40,027 nt of DNA from an uncultured Gilliamella sp. (GTDB lineage Bacteria > Pseudomonadota > Gammaproteobacteria > Enterobacterales > Orbaceae): contig CAMLIK010000017.1 in assembly GCA_946480175.1 (NCBI GenBank), positions 1 to 40,027 of the forward strand, given 5' to 3'. This document shows, one piece after another, positions 23,600 through 31,808 of the stretch. The notes under the pieces were generated by a model. The model did no database searches, was not told the origin of the DNA, and saw only the letters and a program-made list of their open reading frames with translations. The position numbers were made by a program, and so were the translations under genes. Each line of letters begins with the position of its first letter. Position 1 is the first letter of the stretch.

Positions 23600-24205
23600 A
23601 TGAAATACGAATTACAACCAGCATCAGCCGTATTAGATAAAAATGGTTTAACCATCTCAGCCGGTTGGGCAATTATTTATAATGTTGACGCCAAAGGTGA
23701 ATTTTCACAAGCTACCTATCAATATTTACCTGTTGGCGTAGGTTTGCCGGCCAATGCTTACTTAGAAGCCCCAAAAAACGTGCAAGACAATCAAGCCATC
23801 ATCCATAATGGCCAACAATGGACCTACCCTAAAGACTTACGCGGCACCACGATCTACTCTACCGAAACTGGCGCGGAAACGACTATGCAAGAGGTTGGTG
23901 ACATTCCTGAAGGTTATACCACCATAAAACCAGGCAGTGAATTTGACAAATGGGATGGCAAAAAATGGCAATTAGATAAAAATAAACAGCACCAATCGCA
24001 AGTCAACCAAGCGACAACCGAAAAAAATCAACTTATCGCGGAAGCAACATCACAAATCAATTATTTACAAGATGCTGTTGATTCGCAAATCGCCAGCGAA
24101 CAAGAAATTCAATTACTCGCTGAATGGAAAAAATACCGCGTATTATTAAATCGCATTGATGTACAACAAGCACCAAATATTGATTGGCCAAAACAGCCTA
24201 AATAA
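23600..24205 (+). CDS. Tail fibre assembly chaperone 2
   Basis: A 201-residue TFA protein with the AGGAG ribosome site after fibre 2. It starts MKYELQPASAVLDKNGLTIS, has a central WTYPKDLRGT and GDIPEGYTT motif, and the conserved C-terminal helix EWKKYRVLLNRIDVQQAPNI. It is almost identical to chaperone 3 at 25996-26604, at both protein and nucleotide level, so the two were duplicated recently or are kept alike by gene conversion. It would fold or cap fibre 2. Confidence 0.9.
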   Translation: MKYELQPASAVLDKNGLTISAGWAIIYNVDAKGEFSQATYQYLPVGVGLPANAYLEAPKNVQDNQAIIHNGQQWTYPKDLRGTTIYSTETGAETTMQEVGDIPEGYTTIKPGSEFDKWDGKKWQLDKNKQHQSQVNQATTEKNQLIAEATSQINYLQDAVDSQIASEQEIQLLAEWKKYRVLLNRIDVQQAPNIDWPKQPK

Positions 24206-24221
24206 CGTTAACTGATAAAAG

Positions 24222-24248
24222 ACCTTGGTTTAACCACCAAGGTTTTTC
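24222..24248 (+). terminator. Terminator after fibre cassette 2
   Basis: ACCTTGGT (24222-24229), loop TTAACC, ACCAAGGT (24236-24243), then TTTTCATT. Related to the cassette 1 terminator, showing the cassettes were duplicated with their terminators. Confidence 0.8.
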
Positions 24249-24288
24249 ATTAATAGTTTCACTTTTCAAAAAACCTCTCCTACCCTAC

Positions 24289-24348
24289 TTGTAATTTTTT
24301 TTATTACATATCCATTTATTAACTCACTTCCTTAGATTATGTCACTAT
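24289..24348 (+). promoter_or_regulatory. Late promoter 4 with Ogr-type dyad (fibre 3)
   Basis: TTGTAAT at 24289-24295, seven bases, ATTACAT ending at 24309; weak -10 CACTAT at 24343-24348. It is homologous to the 22036 promoter, but the inner bases have become a T-run, so activity may differ. Confidence 0.55.
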
Positions 24349-24433
24349 CGTTAGCAAGCCACTTTATAAATAAAAGTCCTAGGACTGGATAAAGGATTCA
24401 TAAACTGGCTTCTTAAAACCAAACAAGTAGCTC

Positions 24434-24463
24434 ATTCGATCGCCTTAATGGCGATTCGAATTT
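24434..24463 (+). promoter_or_regulatory. Leader hairpin with T-run before fibre 3
   Basis: ATTCGATCGCC, loop TTAAT, GGCGATTCGAAT with a one-base bulge, then TTTTT. It lies 21 bp upstream of the fibre 3 start and corresponds to 22183-22214. The paired changes between copies keep the stem, which argues for function. Confidence 0.5.
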
Positions 24464-24483
24464 TTATTTATAGGAATGAAAAT

Positions 24484-25980
24484 ATGAGTCAAAAATATTA
24501 TACTCTAATTACCCAACAAGGTGCTGCATTACTGGCGAATGCGACCGCTTCAGGTATTCCACTCAAATTAACTAAGATGGGAGTTGGCGATGGTAATGGT
24601 AAAGCAACTACACCAAATGCCAATCAAAGCAGATTAGTTCATGAAGTTTATCAAGCACCCATTAACTCATTAACCATTGATGAAAATAATACAAATCAAA
24701 TTATTGCCGAATTAATCATTCCGGAAAATCAAGGAGGATGGTTTATTCATGAAATTGGCTTATATGATGAGAATAACACCTTAGTTGCGGTGGGTAATTG
24801 TCCGGCTACCTACAAACCACAATTATCCGAAGGTAGTGGGCGAACGCAAGTCATTCGGATCATTATCATCGTTGATAACACTGATGCCATTGCCTTGAAA
24901 ATTGACCCAGCAGTAATATTAGCCACTCGTCAATATGTTGATAATTTAATTACCGCTAGAATGACGGCTCATGAAAAATCAACCAATCACCCGACAGCGA
25001 CCACTTCATCGAAAGGATTTGTGCAATTAAATTCCGCCACTGATTTAACCATTGAAAACCAAGCAGCAACCCCGTTGGCAATCAAAAAAGTGAATGAAGC
25101 TGTCAAAAGAGTGGATGAGAAAGTCACAAAAGTGGATGAGAGAGTCAACATAGTGAATGATATCGCTATGGCGGCAGTTAAACGTTCAGGCGATGATATA
25201 AATGGTGAGCTGAAAATAAAAGGTCACCCCGTATTAACTAAATATTCTTATGGAATTGGCTTTTCACATGTTTTAGGCAATGAATCCATAGATGAACCAA
25301 AGAACCACTATAGTGGTTTTTTATTCACTCAACAACAATCACAAGGGTGTAAACCATTCGATTATAGCCATGTAATGCGATCATTTGTTGGCGATTCATT
25401 TGGTGATATTGCCATTGACGTTTTAAGTAAGCGAGTTAAATACAGAGGTGTTATAACTTATGAACAAAACCCAAGTTATACTGGCGATTATAGTTGGAAT
25501 GAATTTATCACCACAGCCAATATTTCTAATTATATTCCTATCGGTGTGCCTTTGCCATGGCCAAATACTCAACTTCCTGCTGGTTGGTTCGAATGCAATG
25601 GTTCAATGTTTAATAAAAATCAATTTCCGAAACTCGCTGCCGCGTATCCATCTGGAATACTACCCGATTTACGGGGTGTATTTATACGAGGACTGGATAG
25701 CGGCTCTGGATTAGATCCGAATCGAGGTATTTTGAGTTATCAAGATGATGCAATTAGAAATATTTACGGTGAAATATCTCCAATCTCCGAGTCCTTTGGT
25801 ACAAATCCAATAGCCACCGGCGCATTTAGATATTTTGAAAAACACACAAATAATACACCGATACATATCGATGTCGGCAGTGTTGGTGGTGTCACATTCG
25901 ATGCGTCACGAGTTGTCCCTACAGCTAACGAAACCCGTCCCCGTAACGTCGCATATATGTATATTGTTAAAGCAGAATAA
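24484..25980 (+). CDS. Tail fibre 3 with coiled-coil shaft and collar tip
   Basis: A 498-residue fibre; the start at ATG 24484 aligns with fibres 1 and 2 and has AGGAATG upstream, while the frame from 24448 runs through the leader hairpin. It has the attachment domain (1-155), one NHPTATTSSKGFVQLNS repeat near 168, a heptad stretch KVTKVDERVNIVND (about 200-225) suggesting a short coiled coil, a unique middle region, and a collar domain (PLPWPNTQLPAGWFECNG, LPDLRGVFIRG). The collar resembles that of fibre 2, while the last 90 residues differ. It is a third independent specificity module. Confidence 0.88.
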   Translation: MSQKYYTLITQQGAALLANATASGIPLKLTKMGVGDGNGKATTPNANQSRLVHEVYQAPINSLTIDENNTNQIIAELIIPENQGGWFIHEIGLYDENNTLVAVGNCPATYKPQLSEGSGRTQVIRIIIIVDNTDAIALKIDPAVILATRQYVDNLITARMTAHEKSTNHPTATTSSKGFVQLNSATDLTIENQAATPLAIKKVNEAVKRVDEKVTKVDERVNIVNDIAMAAVKRSGDDINGELKIKGHPVLTKYSYGIGFSHVLGNESIDEPKNHYSGFLFTQQQSQGCKPFDYSHVMRSFVGDSFGDIAIDVLSKRVKYRGVITYEQNPSYTGDYSWNEFITTANISNYIPIGVPLPWPNTQLPAGWFECNGSMFNKNQFPKLAAAYPSGILPDLRGVFIRGLDSGSGLDPNRGILSYQDDAIRNIYGEISPISESFGTNPIATGAFRYFEKHTNNTPIHIDVGSVGGVTFDASRVVPTANETRPRNVAYMYIVKAE

Positions 25981-25995
25981 TGAGGAGAACAAATA

Positions 25996-26604
25996 ATGAA
26001 ATATAAATTACAACCAGCATCAGCCGTATTAGATAAAAATGGTTTAACCATCTCAGCCGGTTGGGCAATTATTTATAATGTTGACGCCAAAGGTGAGTTT
26101 TCACAAGCTACCTATCAATATTTACCTGTTGGCGTGGGTTTGCCGGCTAACGCTTACTTAGAAGCCCCGAAAAACGTGCAAGAAAATCAAGCCATCATCC
26201 ACAATGGCCAACAATGGACCTACCCTAAAGACTTACGTGGCACTAAGGTCTACTCTACCAGAACTGGTGCAGAAAAGATTATGCAAGAGGTTGGTGACAT
26301 TCCTGAAGGTTATACCACCTTAAAACCAGGCAGTGAATTTGACAAGTGGGATGGCAAAAAATGGCAATTAGATAAAAATAAACAGCATCAATCGCAAGTC
26401 AACCAAGCGAAAACACAAAAAAATCAACTTATCGCGGATGCAACATCGCAAATCAGTTATTTACAAGATGCAGTTGATTCGCAAATCGCCAGCGAACAAG
26501 AGATTCAATTACTTGCTGAATGGAAAAAAAACCGCGTGCTATTAAATCGCATTGATGTACAACAAGCACCAAATATTGATTGGCCAAATATGCCAAATAG
26601 CTAA
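25996..26604 (+). CDS. Tail fibre assembly chaperone 3
   Basis: A 202-residue TFA protein, a near copy of chaperone 2, with a few changes (for example RGTKVYSTRTGAEKIMQ against RGTTIYSTETGAETTMQ) and the ending NIDWPNMPNS instead of NIDWPKQPK. It follows fibre 3 with AGGAG spacing like chaperone 2. High similarity between chaperones but divergent fibre tips shows that the tips change faster than their chaperones, or that the chaperones have been homogenised. Confidence 0.9.
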   Translation: MKYKLQPASAVLDKNGLTISAGWAIIYNVDAKGEFSQATYQYLPVGVGLPANAYLEAPKNVQENQAIIHNGQQWTYPKDLRGTKVYSTRTGAEKIMQEVGDIPEGYTTLKPGSEFDKWDGKKWQLDKNKQHQSQVNQAKTQKNQLIADATSQISYLQDAVDSQIASEQEIQLLAEWKKNRVLLNRIDVQQAPNIDWPNMPNS

Positions 26605-26618
26605 TTTCAATATTAATG

Positions 26619-26666
26619 ACTGTCATTTATTTATTTGATTTCCTGCAATAAATGACAGTTTTTATC
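26619..26666 (+). terminator. Terminator after fibre cassette 3
   Basis: ACTGTCATTTATT (26619-26631) and AATAAATGACAGT (26647-26659), a perfect 13-bp stem, followed by TTTTTAT. It separates the fibre cassettes from the sheath operon. Confidence 0.85.
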
Positions 26667-26706
26667 TGTTACATCCACCTAATCTGATAAACATGTTCAC
26701 TATAAG

Positions 26707-26766
26707 TTGTAACAAATTTTACTACAAATTCAATCACTAACTTCTTTGTATTAAATATGCAAATAT
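26707..26766 (+). promoter_or_regulatory. Late promoter 5 with Ogr-type dyad (FI operon)
   Basis: TTGTAAC at 26707-26713, seven bases, ACTACAA ending at 26727; the outer seven bases on each side equal those of the V box. A -10-like AAATAT lies at 26761-26766, with the dyad centre about 55 bp upstream of the inferred start. It drives FI-FII-E-T-U-D. Confidence 0.72.
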
Positions 26767-26813
26767 TGCCATGTACTTTAACTTTACAATATGTAAACCA
26801 CAACGGAGAACTT

Positions 26814-27989
26814 ATGGCTAACGATTATCATCACGGCGTCCGAGTCATCGAAATCAATGAAGGTTCACGCTCTATCAGAACAGTATCAACCGCTGTTATT
26901 GGTATTGTTTGTACTGGCGATGATGCCGATGCGACGCAATTTCCACTTAACACCCCTGTTTTAATTACCAATGTCAATAGCGCAATCGGTAAAGCTGGCT
27001 CAACAGGTACACTAAAACCAACACTAGAAGCAATTGCCGATCAGTGTTCACCAGTGATTGTTGCCGTTCGTGTTGAGACAGGTGCAACTGTTGCAGAAAC
27101 AGAAGCAAATATCATTGGTACCACCACTGAAGATGGCAAATATACTGGTATGAAAGCGCTACTTTCAGCACAAACACAATTGAAAGTAAAACCACGTATT
27201 TTAGGTGTGCCTGGTTATGACTCATTACCAGTTGCAACAGCACTAGTTTCATTAGCACAAAAATTACGTGCCTTTTGTTATGTATCTGCTTACGGCGCTA
27301 AAACCAAAGAACAAGCAGTACTTTATCGCGATAAATTAGGTGCGCGTGAAGCAATGGTAATTTGGCCTGATTTTGTCGGTTTCGATGCTACACAAAAACA
27401 AAATGTCACTTTAGCTGCAACGGCTAGAGCGTTAGGTCTACGTGCCCAAATCGACCAAAAAGTTGGCTGGCATAAAACATTATCAAATGTTCCTGTCAAT
27501 GGTGTCACTGGCATTTCAAGCGACGTATTTTGGGATTTGCAAGAAGAAAGCTCAGATTCAAATTACTTAAACGAGCACGATGTAACTACCTTAATTTGCA
27601 ATCAAGGATATCGCTTCTGGGGATCTCGCACTTGCTCAGCCGATACATTATTTGCATTTGAAAACTACACACGTACCGCTCAAGTTTTAGCTGACACTAT
27701 CGCTGAAGCTCAATTCCAATTAGTTGATGCGCCAATGCATGCCTCATTAATTAAAGACTTAATTGAATCAATCAATAATAAATTCCGTGAATTAAAATCT
27801 AACGGCTACATTATTGATGGTAAAGCATGGTTTGATCCTGAAGCTAATACCCCAGACATTCTAAAAGCAGGTAAATTATATATTGATTATGATTACACAC
27901 CTGTCCCGCCTCTCGAAAATCTTATGTTACGCCAACGCATTACCGATAAATATTTGGTTGAGCTGGCTAATTCAGTCGCCACTAACTAA
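26814..27989 (+). CDS. FI: Tail sheath protein FI
   Basis: A 391-residue contractile sheath protein of the P2 FI family (396). The start ATG 26814 has GGAG upstream and gives the family N-terminus MANDYHHGVRVIEINEGSRS; the longer frame from 26757 overlaps the promoter. Other marks are VSTAVIGIVCTGDD, the domain around AREAMVIWPDFV and the C-terminal VPPLENLMLRQRITDKYLVE, the sheath interlocking arm. Full length and unbroken, so contraction should be possible. It would polymerise around the FII tube. Confidence 0.96.
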   Translation: MANDYHHGVRVIEINEGSRSIRTVSTAVIGIVCTGDDADATQFPLNTPVLITNVNSAIGKAGSTGTLKPTLEAIADQCSPVIVAVRVETGATVAETEANIIGTTTEDGKYTGMKALLSAQTQLKVKPRILGVPGYDSLPVATALVSLAQKLRAFCYVSAYGAKTKEQAVLYRDKLGAREAMVIWPDFVGFDATQKQNVTLAATARALGLRAQIDQKVGWHKTLSNVPVNGVTGISSDVFWDLQEESSDSNYLNEHDVTTLICNQGYRFWGSRTCSADTLFAFENYTRTAQVLADTIAEAQFQLVDAPMHASLIKDLIESINNKFRELKSNGYIIDGKAWFDPEANTPDILKAGKLYIDYDYTPVPPLENLMLRQRITDKYLVELANSVATN

Positions 27990-28002
27990 GGAGAACAATT
28001 AA

Positions 28003-28515
28003 ATGGCTCTACCTAAAAAACTCAAATACTTCAACGTCTACGTTAACGGAACCTCTTTTGCTGGTGAAGTCGAATCATTCACACCACCAAAATTAACCCG
28101 CAAATTTGAAAACTATCGCGGTGCCGGTATGCCTGGCAGTGTGCCAATCGACATGGGATATGAAGATGACGCATTAAATGTTGAATGGACAATCGGTGGC
28201 TTAGCTCACGAAGTGCTAAAACAGCATGGCGGCTTACTCAATGGTGTTACATTACGTTTTGCTGGTGCTTACCAAAAAGATGATAGTGAAGATTTTATTA
28301 AAGTCGAAATCATCGTTAACGGACGCCATAAAGAACAAGATCGTGGTGAACTCAAACAAGGTGAAAGCAACACAACCAAAATTACTACGCAATGTACTTA
28401 CTATAAAGAGATCATCAACAACGAAGAAATTACTGAAATCGACCTAATTAACATGATCGACAAAGTAAACGGAGAAGATCGTCTATCAAAAGCACGTAAT
28501 GCAATTGGATTATAA
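28003..28515 (+). CDS. FII: Tail tube protein FII
   Basis: A 170-residue homologue of P2 FII (172), the inner tube subunit. The start MALPKKLKYFNVYVNGTSFA and the SFTPPKLTRKFENYRGAGMP region are diagnostic, and IDMGYEDDALNVEWTIGGL continues the family pattern. It has an AAGGAG ribosome site 13 bp after the FI stop. Together with FI it makes the contractile shaft. Tube length is set by the tape measure encoded downstream. Confidence 0.96.
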   Translation: MALPKKLKYFNVYVNGTSFAGEVESFTPPKLTRKFENYRGAGMPGSVPIDMGYEDDALNVEWTIGGLAHEVLKQHGGLLNGVTLRFAGAYQKDDSEDFIKVEIIVNGRHKEQDRGELKQGESNTTKITTQCTYYKEIINNEEITEIDLINMIDKVNGEDRLSKARNAIGL

Positions 28516-28551
28516 CAATTAATTTAATCCTAATTAATCATTTAAATAAAA

Positions 28552-28567
28552 AAGCCCGCAAGGGCTT
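28552..28567 (+). terminator. Short GC hairpin between FII and E
   Basis: AAGCCC-GCAA-GGGCTT with only CTT after it. It is probably a partial attenuator or an RNA-stabilising hairpin that keeps tube and sheath expression above that of the minor tail genes. Confidence 0.55.
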
Positions 28568-28584
28568 CTTACGAGGGGAAACAA

Positions 28585-28884
28585 ATGACCAGCAGCAAAA
28601 AAATCACTTTAAAAAACGGAATTAAATCAGGTAAAACCACCATAACTGAATTTACTATTCGCAAACCACTTACTGGTGATTTACGTGGTGTAAAATTACT
28701 TGAATTTATTGATTTAGATATCGACTCATTAGCAAAAGTATTACCACGCATTACCACACCATCCATTGCTGAACATGAAGTTTATACTTTAGATTTAATT
28801 GACCTTTCGGAAATCACCAAAGAGGTAATCAATTTTTTGTCCCCGAACTCGAACGATGCCAACAAGGAATCCCCAACCGAGTAG
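28585..28884 (+). CDS. E: Tail assembly chaperone E
   Basis: A 99-residue homologue of P2 gpE, the first of two tail assembly chaperones encoded before the tape measure. It reads ITEFTIRKPLTGDLRGVKLL, then FIDLDIDSLAKVLPRIT, and an acidic C-terminus SNDANKESPTE. GAGGGG precedes it. Near the end it contains the heptamer TTTTTTG in the correct phase for a -1 ribosomal frameshift into E'. It is expected to bind the tape measure and guide tube assembly, and is not part of the finished particle. Confidence 0.92.
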   Translation: MTSSKKITLKNGIKSGKTTITEFTIRKPLTGDLRGVKLLEFIDLDIDSLAKVLPRITTPSIAEHEVYTLDLIDLSEITKEVINFLSPNSNDANKESPTE

Positions 28885-29015
28885 AAGAGGCAATGGCAGA
28901 TATTGCGCTAATCTTTCATTGGCAACCATCTGCCATGGATGAATTAAACTTATCTGAACTTATGGAGTGGCGAGAGCATGCACGCGTTAGAAACGGTACC
29001 AATAATCAACAATAA
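28585..29015 (+). CDS. E': E+E' frameshift fusion chaperone
   Basis: After the slippery TTTTTTG (28833-28839, codons AAT TTT TTG), a -1 shift opens a 58-codon frame from 28839 to 29015. It reads VPELERCQQGIPNRVEEAM, then ADIALIFHWQPSAMDELNLS and ELMEWREHARVRN. The FHWxPS and ELMEWRE motifs are those of P2 E'. P2 uses the same heptamer, so the shift is supported by both site and product. The fusion would total about 142 residues. Confidence 0.88.
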
Positions 29016-29157
29016 TCAGGGAGTGAATTATTAAAAATAAAAGGTACCGTTTGACGCCATTGATTGTTAAATAATTTAAGAAAACAAATTAGTACTCAAT
29101 CAATGCGCCCAACATAAACATCATTAATCAAAATCAGAAAATAAAAGTTTATTAATT

Positions 29158-31362
29158 ATGGCCAACGAAAATAACAACAATTCAGAAGATGAAGAAAAAA
29201 CAAGCTCGCAAAGTGAAAAACTAAAAGAGTTTGGCACAAATCTTGGTAAACCAATATTGAGTTCGGTTGGCTCCTTTATTGAACTTGAACAGGCTATGAA
29301 TAAAGTCGCTAGACAAGTTAAAGGGCTATATGACCTACAAGGCAAACCAACTGAACTATTTGACAGTATGAAAGAACAAATTCAATCACTAAGTCAACAA
29401 ATACCAACTGCCAAAGGAGCATTAGATATTGCTGAACAGGTAGAATCCAATGCCAAATTAGGTCTAACCAAACAAAGTGACCCGCTAAGCGAACAACACA
29501 AACAACTACTAAACTTTACTAAAATCTCAGCAATTTCAGCCAATGCCTTTGGCTTACCAGCAAATGAGTTAGCCTCAGATCTGAGTGAAATTGCCAAATT
29601 ATTTAATATTCCAATAGAAAATATTGAAAACTTAGCCGACACTATTAATTATCTAAGTGATAACACCGATGCTAATGTAGCAGACATCATAAGTTCACTA
29701 AAAAGTATGGATGATATTGCTGATAAACTCGATTTCAAACAAGTTATGGCATTAAATTCGGCATTCTTAAACCTAAATATAAAACCAGATGGTGCGATTG
29801 CCGCCACCAATGCTATTGTCAACAGTTTATCAAAAGCGACAACGCAATCGGAGCAATTCCAACAAACATTACAATCACTTGGATTTGATGCCACACAAAT
29901 AGAAAAAAATATGTCAATCGATGCCATTGACACAATACAAAAGGTACTAACAACCATTAAACAACAGAATACTACCCAACAAACAGAAATCCTTAGTCAG
30001 TTATTTGGAAGTGAGCAAGCCCAAAACACCGGCAAACTTACCAATAATTTGCCTTTACTTGAACAACAACAATCAGTAATTAATAACCCCAATGCCATGG
30101 GTTCTTTACAAATAAAAGCAAATATTGACAGTAAAAGTTTTGCGTCACAATTTGAAATATTAAAAGCCACTCTAACTAATATCTCAAGTTCTATGGGTGG
30201 ATCGATGCAAGAACCAATAGCTAGTGCAATGCCATGGTTAACAGATCTCATGGCAAATACTCAGCAATGGATAAACAACCACCCTACTTTTGTTGCTACC
30301 TTTATGGAAATAATTTCAATCTGCTCCATGGCAAGTACAGCATTAGGTACATTAGGCGACATTCCTATTAGAGACTTAATCAATGCATTTAAAAATTTAG
30401 GCACGGTTATCACAACAGTTAGTCAAGCATTTTCACTTAGCACTATCGGCCTCGTTGTTATGGCCATCGCTGCTTCCGCACTGCTGATTCGCAAATTCTG
30501 GGAACCAATTAGCGCGTTCTTCACTGGTTTCTGGCAAGGGCTCACCAATGAAATACAGCCAGTTATTGATGCTTTCTCATTCTTAGGTCCGATATTTACC
30601 GCTATAGGTGATGCAATAGGCGGAGTAATCAACTGGTTTAGTGAATTATTATCACCAATGAAACTCACAGATGAACAGTTTGAAAGCTGTAAATCGGCCG
30701 GAACCTCTTTTGGTTCAGTTGTGGGGAGTATCCTTATGGCACCAATCAGACTATTTGAAAGTCTTTCAAAAATAGTCGGTGACACCTGGGATCTTATTAT
30801 GTCATTACCTGACAAAATAAAAGATCTACCTGACAAAATAGGACAAATTTTCACTGGTGAAAATGGATTATTCAATAAGTTTTTAAAAATAGGCGGAGAT
30901 ATTATCGACGGAATAATAAACGGTATCAATAATGCTTGGAACAGTTTAAAGGAAAGTATATCTAATCTTGGTAGTAACATTTGCAGTTGGTTCAAATCAA
31001 AACTTGGCATTAACTCACCATCGACAGTCTTTAAAGAATTTGGCGTTAACACCATTGAAGGCTATCAAATTGGGGTTGATGAAACGCAAGATACCGCTTT
31101 AGACTCAATGAGTAAATTTGCTGATAAAGTTAGTACCAATGCGCCGCAGATTCCAACCAATATCGCGAATAATAAACCAAATACTAATAGCAATTCAGCG
31201 ATTAACACTATTCAAGGTGGAACATCACAATATTACATTACCATCAATGCCGCACCAGGTATGAATGAAGAAGAAATCGCTAGAGTCATCACTCAAGAAC
31301 TCGATCGTCGAGAACAACAACAATTATTTCAAATTAGAAGCAGCTTAAGGGATATCTACTAA
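29158..31362 (+). CDS. T: Tape measure protein T
   Basis: A 734-residue tape measure protein (P2 T is 815). The N-terminal third is helical with a phage tape-measure domain (IELEQAMNKVARQVKGLYDL onward). There is a hydrophobic segment near 424-444 (STIGLVVMAIAASALLI), amphipathic segments to about 600, and the C-terminal SKLGINSPSTVFKEFG motif common to P2-type T proteins. It is uninterrupted, so tail length is probably a little below that of P2 by the usual rule of length per residue. The ribosome site is weak, in keeping with low copy number. The 142-bp gap before it follows E'. Confidence 0.93.
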   Translation: MANENNNNSEDEEKTSSQSEKLKEFGTNLGKPILSSVGSFIELEQAMNKVARQVKGLYDLQGKPTELFDSMKEQIQSLSQQIPTAKGALDIAEQVESNAKLGLTKQSDPLSEQHKQLLNFTKISAISANAFGLPANELASDLSEIAKLFNIPIENIENLADTINYLSDNTDANVADIISSLKSMDDIADKLDFKQVMALNSAFLNLNIKPDGAIAATNAIVNSLSKATTQSEQFQQTLQSLGFDATQIEKNMSIDAIDTIQKVLTTIKQQNTTQQTEILSQLFGSEQAQNTGKLTNNLPLLEQQQSVINNPNAMGSLQIKANIDSKSFASQFEILKATLTNISSSMGGSMQEPIASAMPWLTDLMANTQQWINNHPTFVATFMEIISICSMASTALGTLGDIPIRDLINAFKNLGTVITTVSQAFSLSTIGLVVMAIAASALLIRKFWEPISAFFTGFWQGLTNEIQPVIDAFSFLGPIFTAIGDAIGGVINWFSELLSPMKLTDEQFESCKSAGTSFGSVVGSILMAPIRLFESLSKIVGDTWDLIMSLPDKIKDLPDKIGQIFTGENGLFNKFLKIGGDIIDGIINGINNAWNSLKESISNLGSNICSWFKSKLGINSPSTVFKEFGVNTIEGYQIGVDETQDTALDSMSKFADKVSTNAPQIPTNIANNKPNTNSNSAINTIQGGTSQYYITINAAPGMNEEEIARVITQELDRREQQQLFQIRSSLRDIY

Positions 31363-31363
31363 A

Positions 31364-31801
31364 ATGATGATGTGTTACGGCTTTTTTGTTTTCAGCTTAA
31401 AAACATTACCCTACCAAGAAATGACATTAAACAAAAGTTGGAACTGGGCAAGCAATAATAGGGTCAACAAACGCTCAGCACTACAGTTTACCGGCCCAAA
31501 TAACGAAACCATTACCTTATCGGGTTCAGTATTCAGCGAATTAACCCATGGTAGAGTCAGCCTTGAAGTCTTAGAACGTATGGCTTATTTATCTGTACCA
31601 CTGCCGCTTATTCAAGGCGATGGGGTACCGCTTGGCTTTTTTGTATTAAATGGTGTCGAAAGAAAATACACCGAGCTCGATCGTCACGGGGCTCCACGAA
31701 AAATCAACTTCACCATAAAACTAACTAAAGTTGACATTTCAGACTTCTTTGATGAGGGTATAATCAAAGATATTATTGATATTATTGATATTATTATATA
31801 G
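31364..31801 (+). CDS. U: Tail protein U
   Basis: A 145-residue homologue of P2 gpU, a tail baseplate or hub protein. The family start MxxxGxFVF is present as MMCYGFFVFSLKTLPYQEM; the start could be any of three consecutive ATGs at 31364, 31367 and 31370. The middle ALQFTGPNNETITLSGSVF and GAPRKINFTIKLTKVD match the family. The last residues come from three tandem GATATTATT units (31769-31795) encoding DII repeats, an unusual end that replaces the longer family C-terminus. Confidence 0.9.
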   Translation: MMMCYGFFVFSLKTLPYQEMTLNKSWNWASNNRVNKRSALQFTGPNNETITLSGSVFSELTHGRVSLEVLERMAYLSVPLPLIQGDGVPLGFFVLNGVERKYTELDRHGAPRKINFTIKLTKVDISDFFDEGIIKDIIDIIDIII

Positions 31802-31808
31802 GTATAAC

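Noticed and set aside
30423..31055. A 210-codon minus-strand frame inside the tape measure gene
   Set aside because: It is the antisense shadow of T, which has full family motifs; Ser/Pro/Ile-rich translation is typical of such shadows. Similar shadows occur inside other genes.
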